Origin: Psychrobacter lutiphocae DSM 21542
Lineage (GTDB): Bacteria > Pseudomonadota > Gammaproteobacteria > Pseudomonadales > Moraxellaceae
Length of the DNA: 64,000 bases
Direction of reading: 5' to 3'
NCBI RefSeq assembly: GCF_000382145.1
Contig: NZ_KB907632.1
Coordinates: 1 to 64,000, forward strand
The notes under the pieces are model-generated. The model did not search any database. It worked only from the letters and a program-made list of their open reading frames with translations, and was not told where the DNA came from. Shown in pieces: positions 48,373 to 57,215 of this stretch. Each line of letters begins with the position of its first letter. Positions within the stretch are counted from its first letter, which is position 1. The position numbers and the translations under genes were made by a program.

Positions 48373-48609
48373 AGGTCACCTATCCGTATAGTTTAGTGGT
48401 GTCAAAATTAGCTCAAAATGGCATCGCAATCTTCATATTAATGCGTGATTAGCAGATCGCTGTCTTAGCCAACTTTGACAATCAATAAAAGTTAAAAGAG
48501 TGTGGCTCTGTACGGGTTACTCGCCCAAGAACCTGTTACATTTTTTGCTATTATATCGCAATTTGCTACATTTTGTGAAAACGCCATATCCTATTTGTGG
48601 ATTAACAGT

Positions 48610-48642
48610 ACATTTTTAATAAAACAGTTGCTTACCTGTTTA
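48610..48642 (-). terminator. Possible terminator after lnt
   Basis: On the minus strand AAACAG, 8-nt loop, CTGTTT is followed by TATTAAAAATG. The stem is short, so efficiency is doubtful. Confidence 0.4.
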
Positions 48643-48666
48643 AGTTTAACCTGTTAATTCAATAGT

Positions 48667-50244
48667 CTACCTATGCTTTGCACCCCGTTTTGCCAATACA
48701 CTTAATAACAATAATAAACCAATAAATATTAAAATCGGATAATTACCAAAGCGCACATAAGGGGTCATCCCTGTGCGTGACTGCACTTCACCGCGCAATA
48801 CCGTACGCTCAAACTGTGGCGCACGCTGCACAATACGACCTTTATGGTCAATAATGGCGGTCACGCCTGTATTGGTGGCACGCAAAAACCAACGACCGGT
48901 TTCTAAAGAGCGCATTTGCACCATTTGTAGATGTTGCAGCGGGCCAGCGGACGTCCCAAACCATGCATCATTAGAAATGGTTAATAAAAAGTCAGTGCCT
49001 TTTGCATTACGGCGGGTGGTATCTGGATAGGCGACCTCATAACATACAGCTGCGCCTAGATTGTGACCCTTGACTTGAAGTGGTGACTGATTGGCATCAC
49101 CACGACTATAACTTAAAATATCTGGGCTCCCTGCCAGCTTAGGAAACAAGTCGAGCGCCCCTTCTAGTGGAATATACTCTCCAAAAGGTACCAAGCGCTG
49201 CTTTTTATAGATGCCATTTGCTTCTGCACCCAATGCCAATACGCTGTTATAAAAGGGGGTGTATTTGTCAGTTTCTGGGTCATAAGCAGTATCGTCTTTG
49301 TACGGTACGCCAGTCAGCCACACAGTATTGGTCAGCTTGGCAATCCGATCTACCTCAGCAATAAAATCCCACGCCTCGGTCTGAAACATCGGAATAGAAG
49401 ACTCAGGCCAAACAATAATATCTTGATCCCACTGGTTGCTGGTTAAGTTGGCGTAGATTTCTAACGTTTTATACTGATACTCAGTTAGCCATTTTAAGTC
49501 TTGTGGGATATTGCCTTGAATCAGCGAAACCGTTAAATTTTTGCTGTTTGCTTTTGGCTGAGTCCAAGCAGGGTTTATAAGCCATAGACCAATACTCACC
49601 GCCAACAATAAGGCAGACACCAGCAAATAGCCGGCCTGCTTGCGAAATGCCTCTACCAAACTTGCTGCTAATAATACCGCCACAAAAGATATCGCAAATA
49701 CGCCAGCCACTGGTGCTAACGATGACAGCCAGTATTGCTCAGTAAATGCATAACCAACGAATAGCCAAGGAAAACCAGTAAATAGCCAAGTTTTTAGCCA
49801 CTCTTGCAGCACCCAAAGCGCAGCAAATGCCAACGGCTGCTTACCCACAAAGCGGTTAAATATCAATGCTAAAAAAGCATGGAACAGCCCCATGCCAAGC
49901 CCCATCACCGCAATCGCCAATAAAGATAAAGGCACAGACACATAGCCGTACTCATGAATGGAGGTATATAGCCAAAATGCTCCGACACACCACAGCCCCA
50001 TACCGTAGGCTTCACCAATGATAAAAGCCCGCTTATTGGACATGGGTGCTAGCAATAGCGCATATAATAAGGCCGGTGATAACAAGGCAATAATCCAATA
50101 GCCATAAGGTGCCAGCGACAACATAAACATCGCACCAGATAGCCAAGCCACTATTACCGCTAGACCAATAGGCAGACGTGAAACCTGCTCAGATGCTGTT
50201 GGCGTATTGAGTCGCTTTTGAAGATGTTGGGTGGTGGCTCGCAT
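48667..50244 (-). CDS. lnt: Apolipoprotein N-acyltransferase
   Basis: A 525-residue inner-membrane enzyme that adds the third acyl chain to lipoproteins. About six N-terminal helices (residues about 25-225) anchor a periplasmic nitrilase-like domain. The catalytic triad is visible: Glu in IIVWPESSIPMF, Lys in IYKKQRLVPFGEYIP, and Cys in GAAVCYEVAYPD. A last membrane helix (about 500-520) closes the protein. Length equals E. coli Lnt (512) plus a short N-terminal tail. Confidence 0.96.
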   Translation of the reverse strand: MRATTQHLQKRLNTPTASEQVSRLPIGLAVIVAWLSGAMFMLSLAPYGYWIIALLSPALLYALLLAPMSNKRAFIIGEAYGMGLWCVGAFWLYTSIHEYGYVSVPLSLLAIAVMGLGMGLFHAFLALIFNRFVGKQPLAFAALWVLQEWLKTWLFTGFPWLFVGYAFTEQYWLSSLAPVAGVFAISFVAVLLAASLVEAFRKQAGYLLVSALLLAVSIGLWLINPAWTQPKANSKNLTVSLIQGNIPQDLKWLTEYQYKTLEIYANLTSNQWDQDIIVWPESSIPMFQTEAWDFIAEVDRIAKLTNTVWLTGVPYKDDTAYDPETDKYTPFYNSVLALGAEANGIYKKQRLVPFGEYIPLEGALDLFPKLAGSPDILSYSRGDANQSPLQVKGHNLGAAVCYEVAYPDTTRRNAKGTDFLLTISNDAWFGTSAGPLQHLQMVQMRSLETGRWFLRATNTGVTAIIDHKGRIVQRAPQFERTVLRGEVQSRTGMTPYVRFGNYPILIFIGLLLLLSVLAKRGAKHR

Positions 50245-50414
50245 GATAGCTCCAATAACTATTTAGGGCTTTTCCCTATTTATATTTTATAATTCAAATT
50301 TGATAGGCGTATCATAACAGCCTAACCGCAAAAAATCTTAAAGCTGATATAGTATAAACAATAGACGCAAAGATAAAGCGCTAGTCAGCAAATGATAAGC
50401 GACGTTCACATTAA

Positions 50415-50466
50415 CTAGCATTCACGCTATTATTTACTAACATTCACGCTGTTATTTGTTAACCAG
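50415..50466. repeat. Imperfect direct repeat upstream of recG
   Basis: CATTCACGCTATTATTTACTAA is followed 28 bp later by CATTCACGCTGTTATTTGTTAA-like sequence (first 20 bases comparable, three changes). Lies in the lnt/recG divergent spacer. Confidence 0.6.
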
Positions 50467-50520
50467 ATGATTTACTCACACCCCATTTGTCGACACTTAC
50501 TGTTCACCAAGAGGCTCACT

Positions 50521-52776
50521 ATGCCCCATACTGCTCATCCACATGCTGCACTTCACTCAAAGCCACCTGCCAGCGCCGTTGATCTGCCAGTCAACGTGCT
50601 GGCAGGTGTCGGTAGCAAAATTGAAGGCCAGCTTGAGCAACTGGGCATCACTCGTTTATTTGAGCTGTTATTACACCTACCAAGAGACTATGAAGATCGC
50701 AGTCGCTTGGTGAATATTCGCGACTTACAAGATGGTCAATCTGCATTAATTGAAGGGCAAGTTACCTTTGTCGATAACAAACGCAGTGGTATGACAGTGG
50801 TGGTTGAAGATGCCACCGGCGCCATTCAATTGCGCTTTTTTAAAGTCTATGCCAGCTTGGCGCAAACCATGACCTTAGGCACCCAATTACGTGTGTTTGG
50901 TGAGGTCAAATACAGCCGTTATGGCATCCAAATGGCGCATCCTGAATATAACGTCATTGCCCCTGGAGCACCTGTGGTCAATACTGGGTTGCAGCCCATT
51001 TATCCCATCGTTAAAGGCTTACATCAAAACAAGCTGCGCACCTTAGTTAAGTTGGCACTACAAACCATCTATCAGCAAGGCCTACCGCTCAGTGTGTTTA
51101 ATGCCTCAGACTGGGAGGCTATCAATCACTTGCCAGCGCCACTGCCGACCAACAGTTATGGCCTGTCTATTCAGCCAAGTCAGCCAAGCACAACTGCGCA
51201 ACAACAGAGCGTACAGCCAACTTCTCACCATGCTCCCAGTTGGCAGAATCTAACCTTATTTGAAGCGCTGACCTTAATTCACACCCCGCCGATGCACACC
51301 GACATCAGCTTGCAAGTAGCGCAGCTTGAGCAATTAAAAGAGCGCACCCATCCTGCCTGCCAGCGTTTGATTGTCGAAGAGCTGACTGCGCATCAACTAA
51401 GCATGCTGTATCGCCGCAAGCAGCTACATCAGCACAAGGCGCCTAAGTGTGACAGTGACAGTCCGTTGGCTAAGCAGCTACTTGATAACCTACCGTTTAG
51501 CTTAACCAATGCGCAAGACAGAGTGGTGAAAGAAATCACCAGCGATATGGCAACCTCCATTCCCATGTTGCGACTGGTGCAAGGCGATGTTGGCGCTGGT
51601 AAAACCTTAGTGGCAGCATTGGCGGCCTGTTATGCCCTCGACAGTGGCTGGCAAGTAGCTGTCATGGCACCCACAGAAATCTTAGCTGAGCAGCATCTGA
51701 TTAACTTTAAAGCGTGGTTTGAGCCACTAGGCATTGGGGTCGGCTGGCTTGCTGGTAAGCAAACCGCCAAACAGCGCCGTGAAGCTCTGGAAGCAGTGGC
51801 TGAAAATGAAGTACAAGTCGTGGTCGGCACGCACGCTCTTTTTCAAGAATCGGTGGTGTTTGCCAAATTGGGCTTGGCCATTATTGATGAGCAGCACCGC
51901 TTTGGGGTTGAGCAGCGTATGGCATTAACCGACAAAGGAGTCGCCGACAGCACACCGCATCAGCTGATTATGACCGCCACCCCTATTCCACGTACGCTAG
52001 CGATGAGTGCCTATGGCGACATGGATACTTCCATTATTGATGAACTTCCGCCAGGACGTACTCCGATTACCACAGTCACCATTGACCGTGCTCGTCGTGA
52101 TGAAGTCATCGAGCGCATTGCCGCCAACTGTAAAAAGGGTAAACAAGCCTACTGGGTCTGTCCATTGGTCGATGACTCAAGCACCTTAAATGCTCAAGCT
52201 GCAGAAGCAACCTATGCAGATTTAAGTGCCCGCTTAGACATTCGCATCGGCATGGTGCATGGCAAAATGAAGTCGAAAGAAAAGCAACAGATAATGGCTG
52301 CCTTTAAAAATGCAGAACTCGATTTATTGGTAGCCACCACAGTGATTGAGGTTGGCGTTGATGTGCCCAATGCCTCACTCATGGTCATTGAAAATGCCGA
52401 ACGTTTGGGCTTATCACAGCTGCATCAGCTGCGTGGGCGGGTTGGCCGTGGCTCGACCAAAAGCTTTTGTGTATTGCTGTACCAAACGCCATTATCCGAG
52501 ACGGGTATTGAGCGCCTAAACGTACTCAGAGATAGTAATGACGGCTTTGTCATAGCCCAAAAAGACTTGCAACTGCGTGGTCCCGGCGAGCTATTAGGCA
52601 AACGCCAAACTGGTAATGTGGGCTATTATGTATCGGATTTAACCCGAGATGAGAACTTATTAATGATAGCCAGTCACTTGGCAAAACGCTTGATTAATGA
52701 TGACTCACGCAAGACGGAAGTCACCCAACTGATTCACCAATGGATACCGGAGGCAAGTAAATATACCAATGTGTAG
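50521..52776 (+). CDS. recG: ATP-dependent DNA helicase RecG
   Basis: A 751-residue SF2 helicase acting on stalled forks and recombination intermediates. The ATG at 50521 (GAGG at 6 nt) is preferred to one at 50467. The wedge/OB domain occupies about residues 60-160 (LLLHLPRDYEDRSRLVNI). Helicase motifs: QGDVGAGKTLVAALA, MAPTEILAEQH, IIDEQHRFGVEQR, MTATPIPRTLA, VATTVIEVGVDVPNA and LHQLRGRVGRG. A Gln/Ser/Pro-rich insertion (about 215-240) lies between wedge and motor. The C-terminal block PGELLGKRQTG is typical. Confidence 0.97.
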   Translation: MPHTAHPHAALHSKPPASAVDLPVNVLAGVGSKIEGQLEQLGITRLFELLLHLPRDYEDRSRLVNIRDLQDGQSALIEGQVTFVDNKRSGMTVVVEDATGAIQLRFFKVYASLAQTMTLGTQLRVFGEVKYSRYGIQMAHPEYNVIAPGAPVVNTGLQPIYPIVKGLHQNKLRTLVKLALQTIYQQGLPLSVFNASDWEAINHLPAPLPTNSYGLSIQPSQPSTTAQQQSVQPTSHHAPSWQNLTLFEALTLIHTPPMHTDISLQVAQLEQLKERTHPACQRLIVEELTAHQLSMLYRRKQLHQHKAPKCDSDSPLAKQLLDNLPFSLTNAQDRVVKEITSDMATSIPMLRLVQGDVGAGKTLVAALAACYALDSGWQVAVMAPTEILAEQHLINFKAWFEPLGIGVGWLAGKQTAKQRREALEAVAENEVQVVVGTHALFQESVVFAKLGLAIIDEQHRFGVEQRMALTDKGVADSTPHQLIMTATPIPRTLAMSAYGDMDTSIIDELPPGRTPITTVTIDRARRDEVIERIAANCKKGKQAYWVCPLVDDSSTLNAQAAEATYADLSARLDIRIGMVHGKMKSKEKQQIMAAFKNAELDLLVATTVIEVGVDVPNASLMVIENAERLGLSQLHQLRGRVGRGSTKSFCVLLYQTPLSETGIERLNVLRDSNDGFVIAQKDLQLRGPGELLGKRQTGNVGYYVSDLTRDENLLMIASHLAKRLINDDSRKTEVTQLIHQWIPEASKYTNV

Positions 52777-52924
52777 GTTTATAATAGACCTAGACTTAAC
52801 TTAAAGCTGTATTGTAACGGTGATTCACTCAGGCTTTGAACTGTTAAATCAGCCGTAGATAAGTCGTTTTTATTTGAATAAATAGTTGTTTTTACTAATC
52901 TAAATTATGATATGATTTACAAAT

Positions 52925-52943
52925 GAGAATAGTTATTATTCAT
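52925..52943 (+). promoter_or_regulatory. Possible Fur box upstream of small membrane protein gene
   Basis: TGAGAATAGTTATTATTCA is an imperfect palindrome rich in the GA(T/G)AAT units of Fur sites. It lies 52 bp before the ATG at 52995. Evidence is pattern only. Confidence 0.35.
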
Positions 52944-52994
52944 TTTTAATAAAATAAGCCCAAAAAAGATAAGCTAAAAACTCAAGGTAGCCCT

Positions 52995-53480
52995 ATGTCA
53001 AATAGTGATCATCTTGATCTAAAGAAGATAACAAAGGAGATCGAATCACTTGCAAAAATTCTTGGAATTTCCGCAGGGTTAATACACCTTTTGATAATAG
53101 CGCATTTTTTCTATAAACCCATAACTCACGAAAGATTTTTCAGCGCTATTGATTGGGTACTGGCATCCATATTCATTGTCTCCATTGTGATGTTAGCTAT
53201 AAAAATTCCAAAAACATTAACTGGCTTGAATACTCGTTTTACGGACGAACAATTAAAAACCAGAACGGACCAGTTGTTAGGCTATAATTCTAATAAGCTA
53301 AAGAGCTCTATGGCTTTACTGCCAGTGTTCATAATGATGTTGGGTTACTTATATTTTGTATATTATGTCTCTTTCATCAAGAATTACAGTAGCCAAAGCT
53401 TTTTAAGTGTGGGATTGGTTGTTTTGATTGGACTTCTATTTATGCTATGGCATGAGGGTAAAAAACTATTGACCCAATAA
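52995..53480 (+). CDS. Small membrane protein of unknown function
   Basis: A 161-residue protein that I do not recognise. It has a hydrophilic, Lys/Glu-rich first 20 residues and four hydrophobic helices (about 24-42, 53-70, 103-123, 133-150), with a basic/polar loop TDEQLKTRTDQLLGYNSNKLK between the two pairs. It is more AT-rich than the recG gene before it. A weak Shine-Dalgarno (AAGG) precedes the ATG. The monooxygenase gene starts 13 bp after its stop, so the two may be cotranscribed. Confidence 0.65.
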   Translation: MSNSDHLDLKKITKEIESLAKILGISAGLIHLLIIAHFFYKPITHERFFSAIDWVLASIFIVSIVMLAIKIPKTLTGLNTRFTDEQLKTRTDQLLGYNSNKLKSSMALLPVFIMMLGYLYFVYYVSFIKNYSSQSFLSVGLVVLIGLLFMLWHEGKKLLTQ

Positions 53481-53493
53481 TTATAACCGTTGG

Positions 53494-55278
53494 ATGAATG
53501 GCTCTATTCTTAGAAACAAAAACTACCTTATCTCGGCTATCGTTGGTAAACTAAGGGACAATCTCCAAGTAGCTTATCAAGGACGAGTCATGTTATCTCT
53601 ACATAGACGCCACAAATCCACCACCAAGGGCAATATCCCTCATATCTCTTTACGTCAAAAGCTCCCGCAACTACCACGCCTCCCTAATCTACCTAGGCGA
53701 GCTGTCGCTAAGCTTCGTAAAATAAAGCCAAAACTGCCTTTTATAGGAGGTAAGTCGCCGCAACTGGATATTTTAATTATTGGCGCAGGTATCTCGGGGA
53801 TAGCTATGGCAAGCCATATCCAGCGTGACAAATTACTTAGTCAGTCCATTAAAAAAGGACGGGTTAAAATTGTCGAAAAACGTAACGCCATAGGCGGCAC
53901 TTGGGATTTATTTAAATATCCAGGCATTCGCTCTGACTCTGACATGACTACTTTTGGCTTTGCCCATCGACCTTGGATAGGAAACAAGACCTTGGCAGAC
54001 GCTGCCTCAATTAAGCAATACCTTGAACAAACAGCACAGGATGAAGCAATTGATAGGTTAATTCAGTTTGACACCAAGGTCATTCGCTTGGACTGGTCAA
54101 GCAAAGATCAGTATTGGACGGCCACTTTAGAAGAGGTCACAACAGGCAAACAGCGCAAAATCAGCGCCCGCTTTGTAGTGGGTGCTACTGGCTATTATGA
54201 TTATGACCAAGGTTATCAGCCTCAATTTAAAGGACAAGATGATTTCACAGGTCAGATAGTGCATCCACAGCATTGGGATGACAAAATTGATTATCAAAGC
54301 AAACGTGTGGTGGTCATTGGTAGTGGCGCCACAGCGGTAACCCTATTGCCAGCGCTTATTAAGCCCTTGATTGATCCAAACAGCACAGAGACTCAAGCCG
54401 CTGCTCACGTCACCATGCTCCAACGCACCCCGACTTATATCGGCAGTGTGCCCAGTGAAGACCCTAGTGTCGATATCTTAACCACCCGCTTTAAGCTAAA
54501 TCCAAAGATTGCTTATCGCTTGGTACGTGGCCGCAATATCTTATTCCAGCAAGGCATCTATCAATTGGCAAAAATAGCACCCAATACGCTCAAAAAAGGC
54601 ATCATAACCAAAGCCAAAAAAGAGCTGGCTGGTAGCGGTGTACAGCTCAAGCACTTTATCCCAGACTACAACCCATGGGATGAGCGCTTGTGCGCTGTCC
54701 CTGATGGCGATTTGTTTAAGGCGCTACATACAGGCCATGCAGAGATTATCACCGACCATATCGATCGCTTTACAAAAGAGGGTATCCAACTTAAATCTGG
54801 TCACCTTCTACCTGCCGATATTATCGTTACAGCGACTGGGCTTAAGCTACAAATGCTAGGTGGTGCTCAAGTCATTATCGATGGTGATGAGCGCAAAGTC
54901 AGTGAGCGTATGACTTACAAAGCGGTGATGGTAGATGATGCACCCAATCTAGCGGTGTTATTTGGTTATACCAATGCTTCTTGGACCTTGAAAATAGACC
55001 TTGCTTGTGGCTATATAACCCGACTGCTACGCCACATGCACTATTATGGCTACACCACAGCCGTACCTCAAGCGACAGCCACCGATGGTGAACACGTGAC
55101 TAGGCAACCTTATACAGTCATGGATACACTCACCGCAGGCTATATACGCCGTGCGCAAAATGTATTGCCCAAACAGGGGGATCGCTACCCTTGGATTGTC
55201 ACCAATAACTACTTGAGCGATATCATCATGCTTAAATATCATCGTATTGAGGATAAATGGTTACGCTTTTATCGCTAA
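53494..55278 (+). CDS. Flavin-containing monooxygenase (Baeyer-Villiger-like)
   Basis: A 594-residue FAD/NADPH enzyme. The FAD Rossmann motif is LIIGAGISGIAMA (about residues 91-103), then GGTWDLFKYPGIRSDSDM, a BVMO/FMO landmark. The NADPH motif is VIGSGATAVTL (about 270-280). The fingerprint FxGxxxHxxxW appears as FKGQDDFTGQIVHPQHW with one extra residue. The first about 85 residues are very basic (RRHKSTTKGN, LPQLPRLPNLPRRAVAKLRK) and not part of the family core; an internal start at 53590 is possible. The substrate is unknown. Confidence 0.87.
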   Translation: MNGSILRNKNYLISAIVGKLRDNLQVAYQGRVMLSLHRRHKSTTKGNIPHISLRQKLPQLPRLPNLPRRAVAKLRKIKPKLPFIGGKSPQLDILIIGAGISGIAMASHIQRDKLLSQSIKKGRVKIVEKRNAIGGTWDLFKYPGIRSDSDMTTFGFAHRPWIGNKTLADAASIKQYLEQTAQDEAIDRLIQFDTKVIRLDWSSKDQYWTATLEEVTTGKQRKISARFVVGATGYYDYDQGYQPQFKGQDDFTGQIVHPQHWDDKIDYQSKRVVVIGSGATAVTLLPALIKPLIDPNSTETQAAAHVTMLQRTPTYIGSVPSEDPSVDILTTRFKLNPKIAYRLVRGRNILFQQGIYQLAKIAPNTLKKGIITKAKKELAGSGVQLKHFIPDYNPWDERLCAVPDGDLFKALHTGHAEIITDHIDRFTKEGIQLKSGHLLPADIIVTATGLKLQMLGGAQVIIDGDERKVSERMTYKAVMVDDAPNLAVLFGYTNASWTLKIDLACGYITRLLRHMHYYGYTTAVPQATATDGEHVTRQPYTVMDTLTAGYIRRAQNVLPKQGDRYPWIVTNNYLSDIIMLKYHRIEDKWLRFYR

Positions 55279-55287
55279 GATTAAATA

Positions 55288-55418
55288 GGACTTATGCACG
55301 GGTAGATATTATGGCAACTGGTAATCATTTGTGAATCCTCTGAAGGTAGAGCCAGACGCTCCATAAATAATAACCAGTCGCTTTTAAAGCCTTGAAATCG
55401 TATTTTTGCGTAAGTCCT
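55288..55418. mobile_element. MITE-like element, family C (131 bp)
   Basis: Starts GGACTTATGCACG and ends TTGCGTAAGTCC, an inverted repeat of about 11 bp, with TA on both outer sides (55286-55287 and 55419-55420). No coding frame. Only one copy in the window. It starts 10 bp after the monooxygenase stop. Confidence 0.6.
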
Positions 55419-55435
55419 ATTAATAATATCTCTAG

Positions 55436-55509
55436 AGTCTGTTGAACAGTCATCTTCGTGGAAAAGGTTTGTCTTATTGTTATCACCATTTTCAAAATGA
55501 AGACACGCC
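55436..55509. mobile_element. MITE family D, copy 1 (74 bp, CTAG duplication)
   Basis: Flanked by CTAG at 55432-55435 and 55510-55513. Its reverse complement begins GGCGTGTCTTCATTTTGAAA and ends GTTCAACAGACT, matching the ends of the copy at 57136-57215. The middle is divergent. A four-base CTAG-type duplication points to IS5-related transposases (inference). Confidence 0.7.
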
Positions 55510-55546
55510 CTAGATTGCTATCTTAGATTAACATATGAAGTATTAA

Positions 55547-55647
55547 TACCAAATCTGAAAATTAAGATATCGAGGAAAACGAGTGCAAACGCTACAAGTA
55601 GTAGATTTAGCGAGTTTGACAAAGATAGGTTGTTTTTAGAAAAGGTA
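55547..55647. mobile_element. MITE family B, copy 5
   Basis: 101 bp, TACCAAATCTGAAAA to TTTTTAGAAAAGGTA (one base shorter than the others), with TAA at 55544-55546 and 55648-55650. Confidence 0.88.
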
Positions 55648-55687
55648 TAAGACGTGTGATGAGTGTTCAATATACCTTAATAATCAA

Positions 55688-55717
55688 GAAGAGGAGAGCC
55701 TATACCCTCCTCTTTTT
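55688..55717 (+). terminator. Rho-independent terminator
   Basis: The stem AAGAGGAG/CTCCTCTT with a 12-nt loop is followed by TTTTAG. It may end the transcript of the monooxygenase gene, about 410 bp upstream, now separated by three MITEs. Confidence 0.65.
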
Positions 55718-55861
55718 AGTCACTTTCTTTTTTGTATTAGTGTATCTTTTGTGCTATATCTAGTTATTTTACCTAGCATCTGTTGATGTAGGACAGCAGT
55801 GCAACCTGTTATTAGAATAGCGCAATTAGGATAACGCTAGCACACTTTGATAAAAACTAGA

Positions 55862-56104
55862 CTACTTCTTCTTTTTATCCTGTTTTTTTTGCTTAGAGTC
55901 TTTTTTCTTATCCTGTTTTTTGTTTTTCTTGCTATCTTGCTTTTTACCCTTCTTAGACTTCTTCTTATCTTTTTTAAGCTCGTTCTTTAACTCTTTAAGA
56001 TCTTGCTTCTTCTCAGCAATCTCTTTTTTTAGCTTCTTTTTCGCAATCTTGATGTCTTTTTCAAGTTCTTTTTTTAGCGCTTTTATTTCTGACTTCTTAG
56101 CCAT
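55862..56104 (-). CDS. Lysine-rich small protein
   Basis: An 80-residue protein made largely of Lys, Glu, Asp and Gln. The start at 56104 (MAKKSEIKALKKELEKD) has AAGGAG at 6 nt, a strong site that supports translation. Residues 5-45 fit a charged coiled coil with heptads (LKKELEKDIKIAKKKLKKEI). The last about 35 residues are a basic tail of KKQDK/KKDSK-type repeats. Such tails resemble H1-like nucleoid or RNA-binding proteins; function here is unknown. It lies immediately downstream (in its own direction) of a parS site. Confidence 0.7.
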   Translation of the reverse strand: MAKKSEIKALKKELEKDIKIAKKKLKKEIAEKKQDLKELKNELKKDKKKSKKGKKQDSKKNKKQDKKKDSKQKKQDKKKK

Positions 56105-56172
56105 TTTCAACTCCTTGGGTGGTTAGTTAATTTGCTTACTACTTCATTCACGACTTAGTTTAATTTTTACAG

Positions 56173-56188
56173 TGTTTCACGTGAAACA
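56173..56188. promoter_or_regulatory. parS centromere-like site (ParB binding)
   Basis: TGTTTCACGTGAAACA is a perfect 16-bp palindrome identical to the bacterial chromosomal parS consensus. It lies in the non-coding gap between the Lys-rich gene and the DUF2058 gene (56105-56333). There is no T-run or RNA-hairpin context, so a terminator is unlikely. I found no second copy in this window. Confidence 0.88.
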
Positions 56189-56333
56189 GGGGTAATAGCC
56201 ATTAAGTGATATTGGCATAAAACATTAGCTGTGATTAATACAAAATTTAATAAAAACAAAAAACTTACCTTGATAATAGCAAATCCACCTAGTAACTCAA
56301 GGGGTCACTGTATGCGCTGTGTAACATCTTGAG

Positions 56334-56867
56334 TTACCACATCAAGTCATCAGGGATCACGTACTGTGCATACGGATCATCTTCTGCTGGCTCATCTTCT
56401 GCTTTGTCATTAGATTCCACGATGAAGCCTTCCAGCTTTTCATTAATTCGATCTGCCAATGGGCGTGGTAGCAAGGCGTAGCCCTCTTCTAAGCGAGCGA
56501 TACTGACATGACCAGCGACAATTTGGTCAAACAGCTTTTGGGTAATATTTATCTTTTTAATCTTACTGTCATCGACAAAGCGATATTCAATCTCGCCTTG
56601 GGTGTCAGTAATCTGATGCTGTTGAATCATTTGTACGATGTTGGCTCTCAGCGTTTTTTCTTCTAGCGCCTGTTGTCGTTGCTGATTAAGCTGTTGGTCT
56701 CTTTTTAACTTCTCAGCTTGTGCTTCAGCCACTGCCTTCTTGATGTCAGCATCGGGTGCTTGACCAGTACGTTTGGCATGCTCTGCCTGCTTGGTGAGTT
56801 TTTTCGCTTTTTTGCTGTCTACCAATCCAGCTTTTAATAGCTGAGCTTGTAGTGCGTTTTTAGCCAT
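56334..56867 (-). CDS. DUF2058 protein (YaiL-like)
   Basis: A 177-residue protein. The ATG at 56867 (AAAGGAA at 7 nt) starts MAKNALQAQLLKAGLVDSKK, the family N-terminus; an in-frame start at 56942 would add 25 unconserved residues. A long charged helix (about 18-85) with KLTKQAEHAKRTG and KLKRDQQLNQQRQ leads to a compact domain with IEYRFVDDSKIKKI and ARLEEGYALLPRPLADRI. Function unknown; E. coli YaiL is described as nucleoprotein/polynucleotide-associated, which is only a hint. Confidence 0.85.
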   Translation of the reverse strand: MAKNALQAQLLKAGLVDSKKAKKLTKQAEHAKRTGQAPDADIKKAVAEAQAEKLKRDQQLNQQRQQALEEKTLRANIVQMIQQHQITDTQGEIEYRFVDDSKIKKINITQKLFDQIVAGHVSIARLEEGYALLPRPLADRINEKLEGFIVESNDKAEDEPAEDDPYAQYVIPDDLMW

Positions 56868-57135
56868 AACAAATTCCTTTGAGTCTGGGTTTATGTTGCT
56901 GATAGGATAATAAGTTTTATGACTTGTTGTCGGTAGTTGCAACCATAATTATTACCACTTACTGATATTAATCTACCAGATAACTAGATAGTGAGTATAT
57001 TAAAGATATGACTGTATTGTTGTTCATAAATTACGAACAATCGAAAACCATAAACACTATTATTGACAATATTCATTTTATTAGAATCAACAAATGAGGT
57101 ATGCTTAATAATAGAAAAAATCATCGTAAGACTAG

Positions 57136-57215
57136 GCCGTGTCCTCATTTTGAAAATTGATAATATAAATAAGATACATCGCTATTAAACACATGAGATA
57201 AATGTTCAACAGATC
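57136..57215. mobile_element. MITE family D, copy 2 (80 bp, CTAG duplication)
   Basis: Begins GCCGTGTCCTCATTTTGAAA, ends GTTCAACAGATC, with CTAG at 57132-57135 and 57216-57219. Opposite orientation to copy 1 at 55436. It lies upstream of the DUF2798 gene, in an otherwise empty AT-rich spacer. Confidence 0.72.

Noticed and set aside
48590-48600. TGTGGATTA near 48596 as a DnaA box and evidence for oriC
   Set aside because: A single one-mismatch match without a cluster; no origin-like arrangement in the window.
56173-56188. Palindrome interpreted as a terminator
   Set aside because: There is no U-tract on either side and the sequence is the exact parS consensus.
57061-57091. TTGACA at 57063 as a promoter for the DUF2798 gene
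   Set aside because: No acceptable -10 at 16-18 bp, and a MITE lies between it and the gene.
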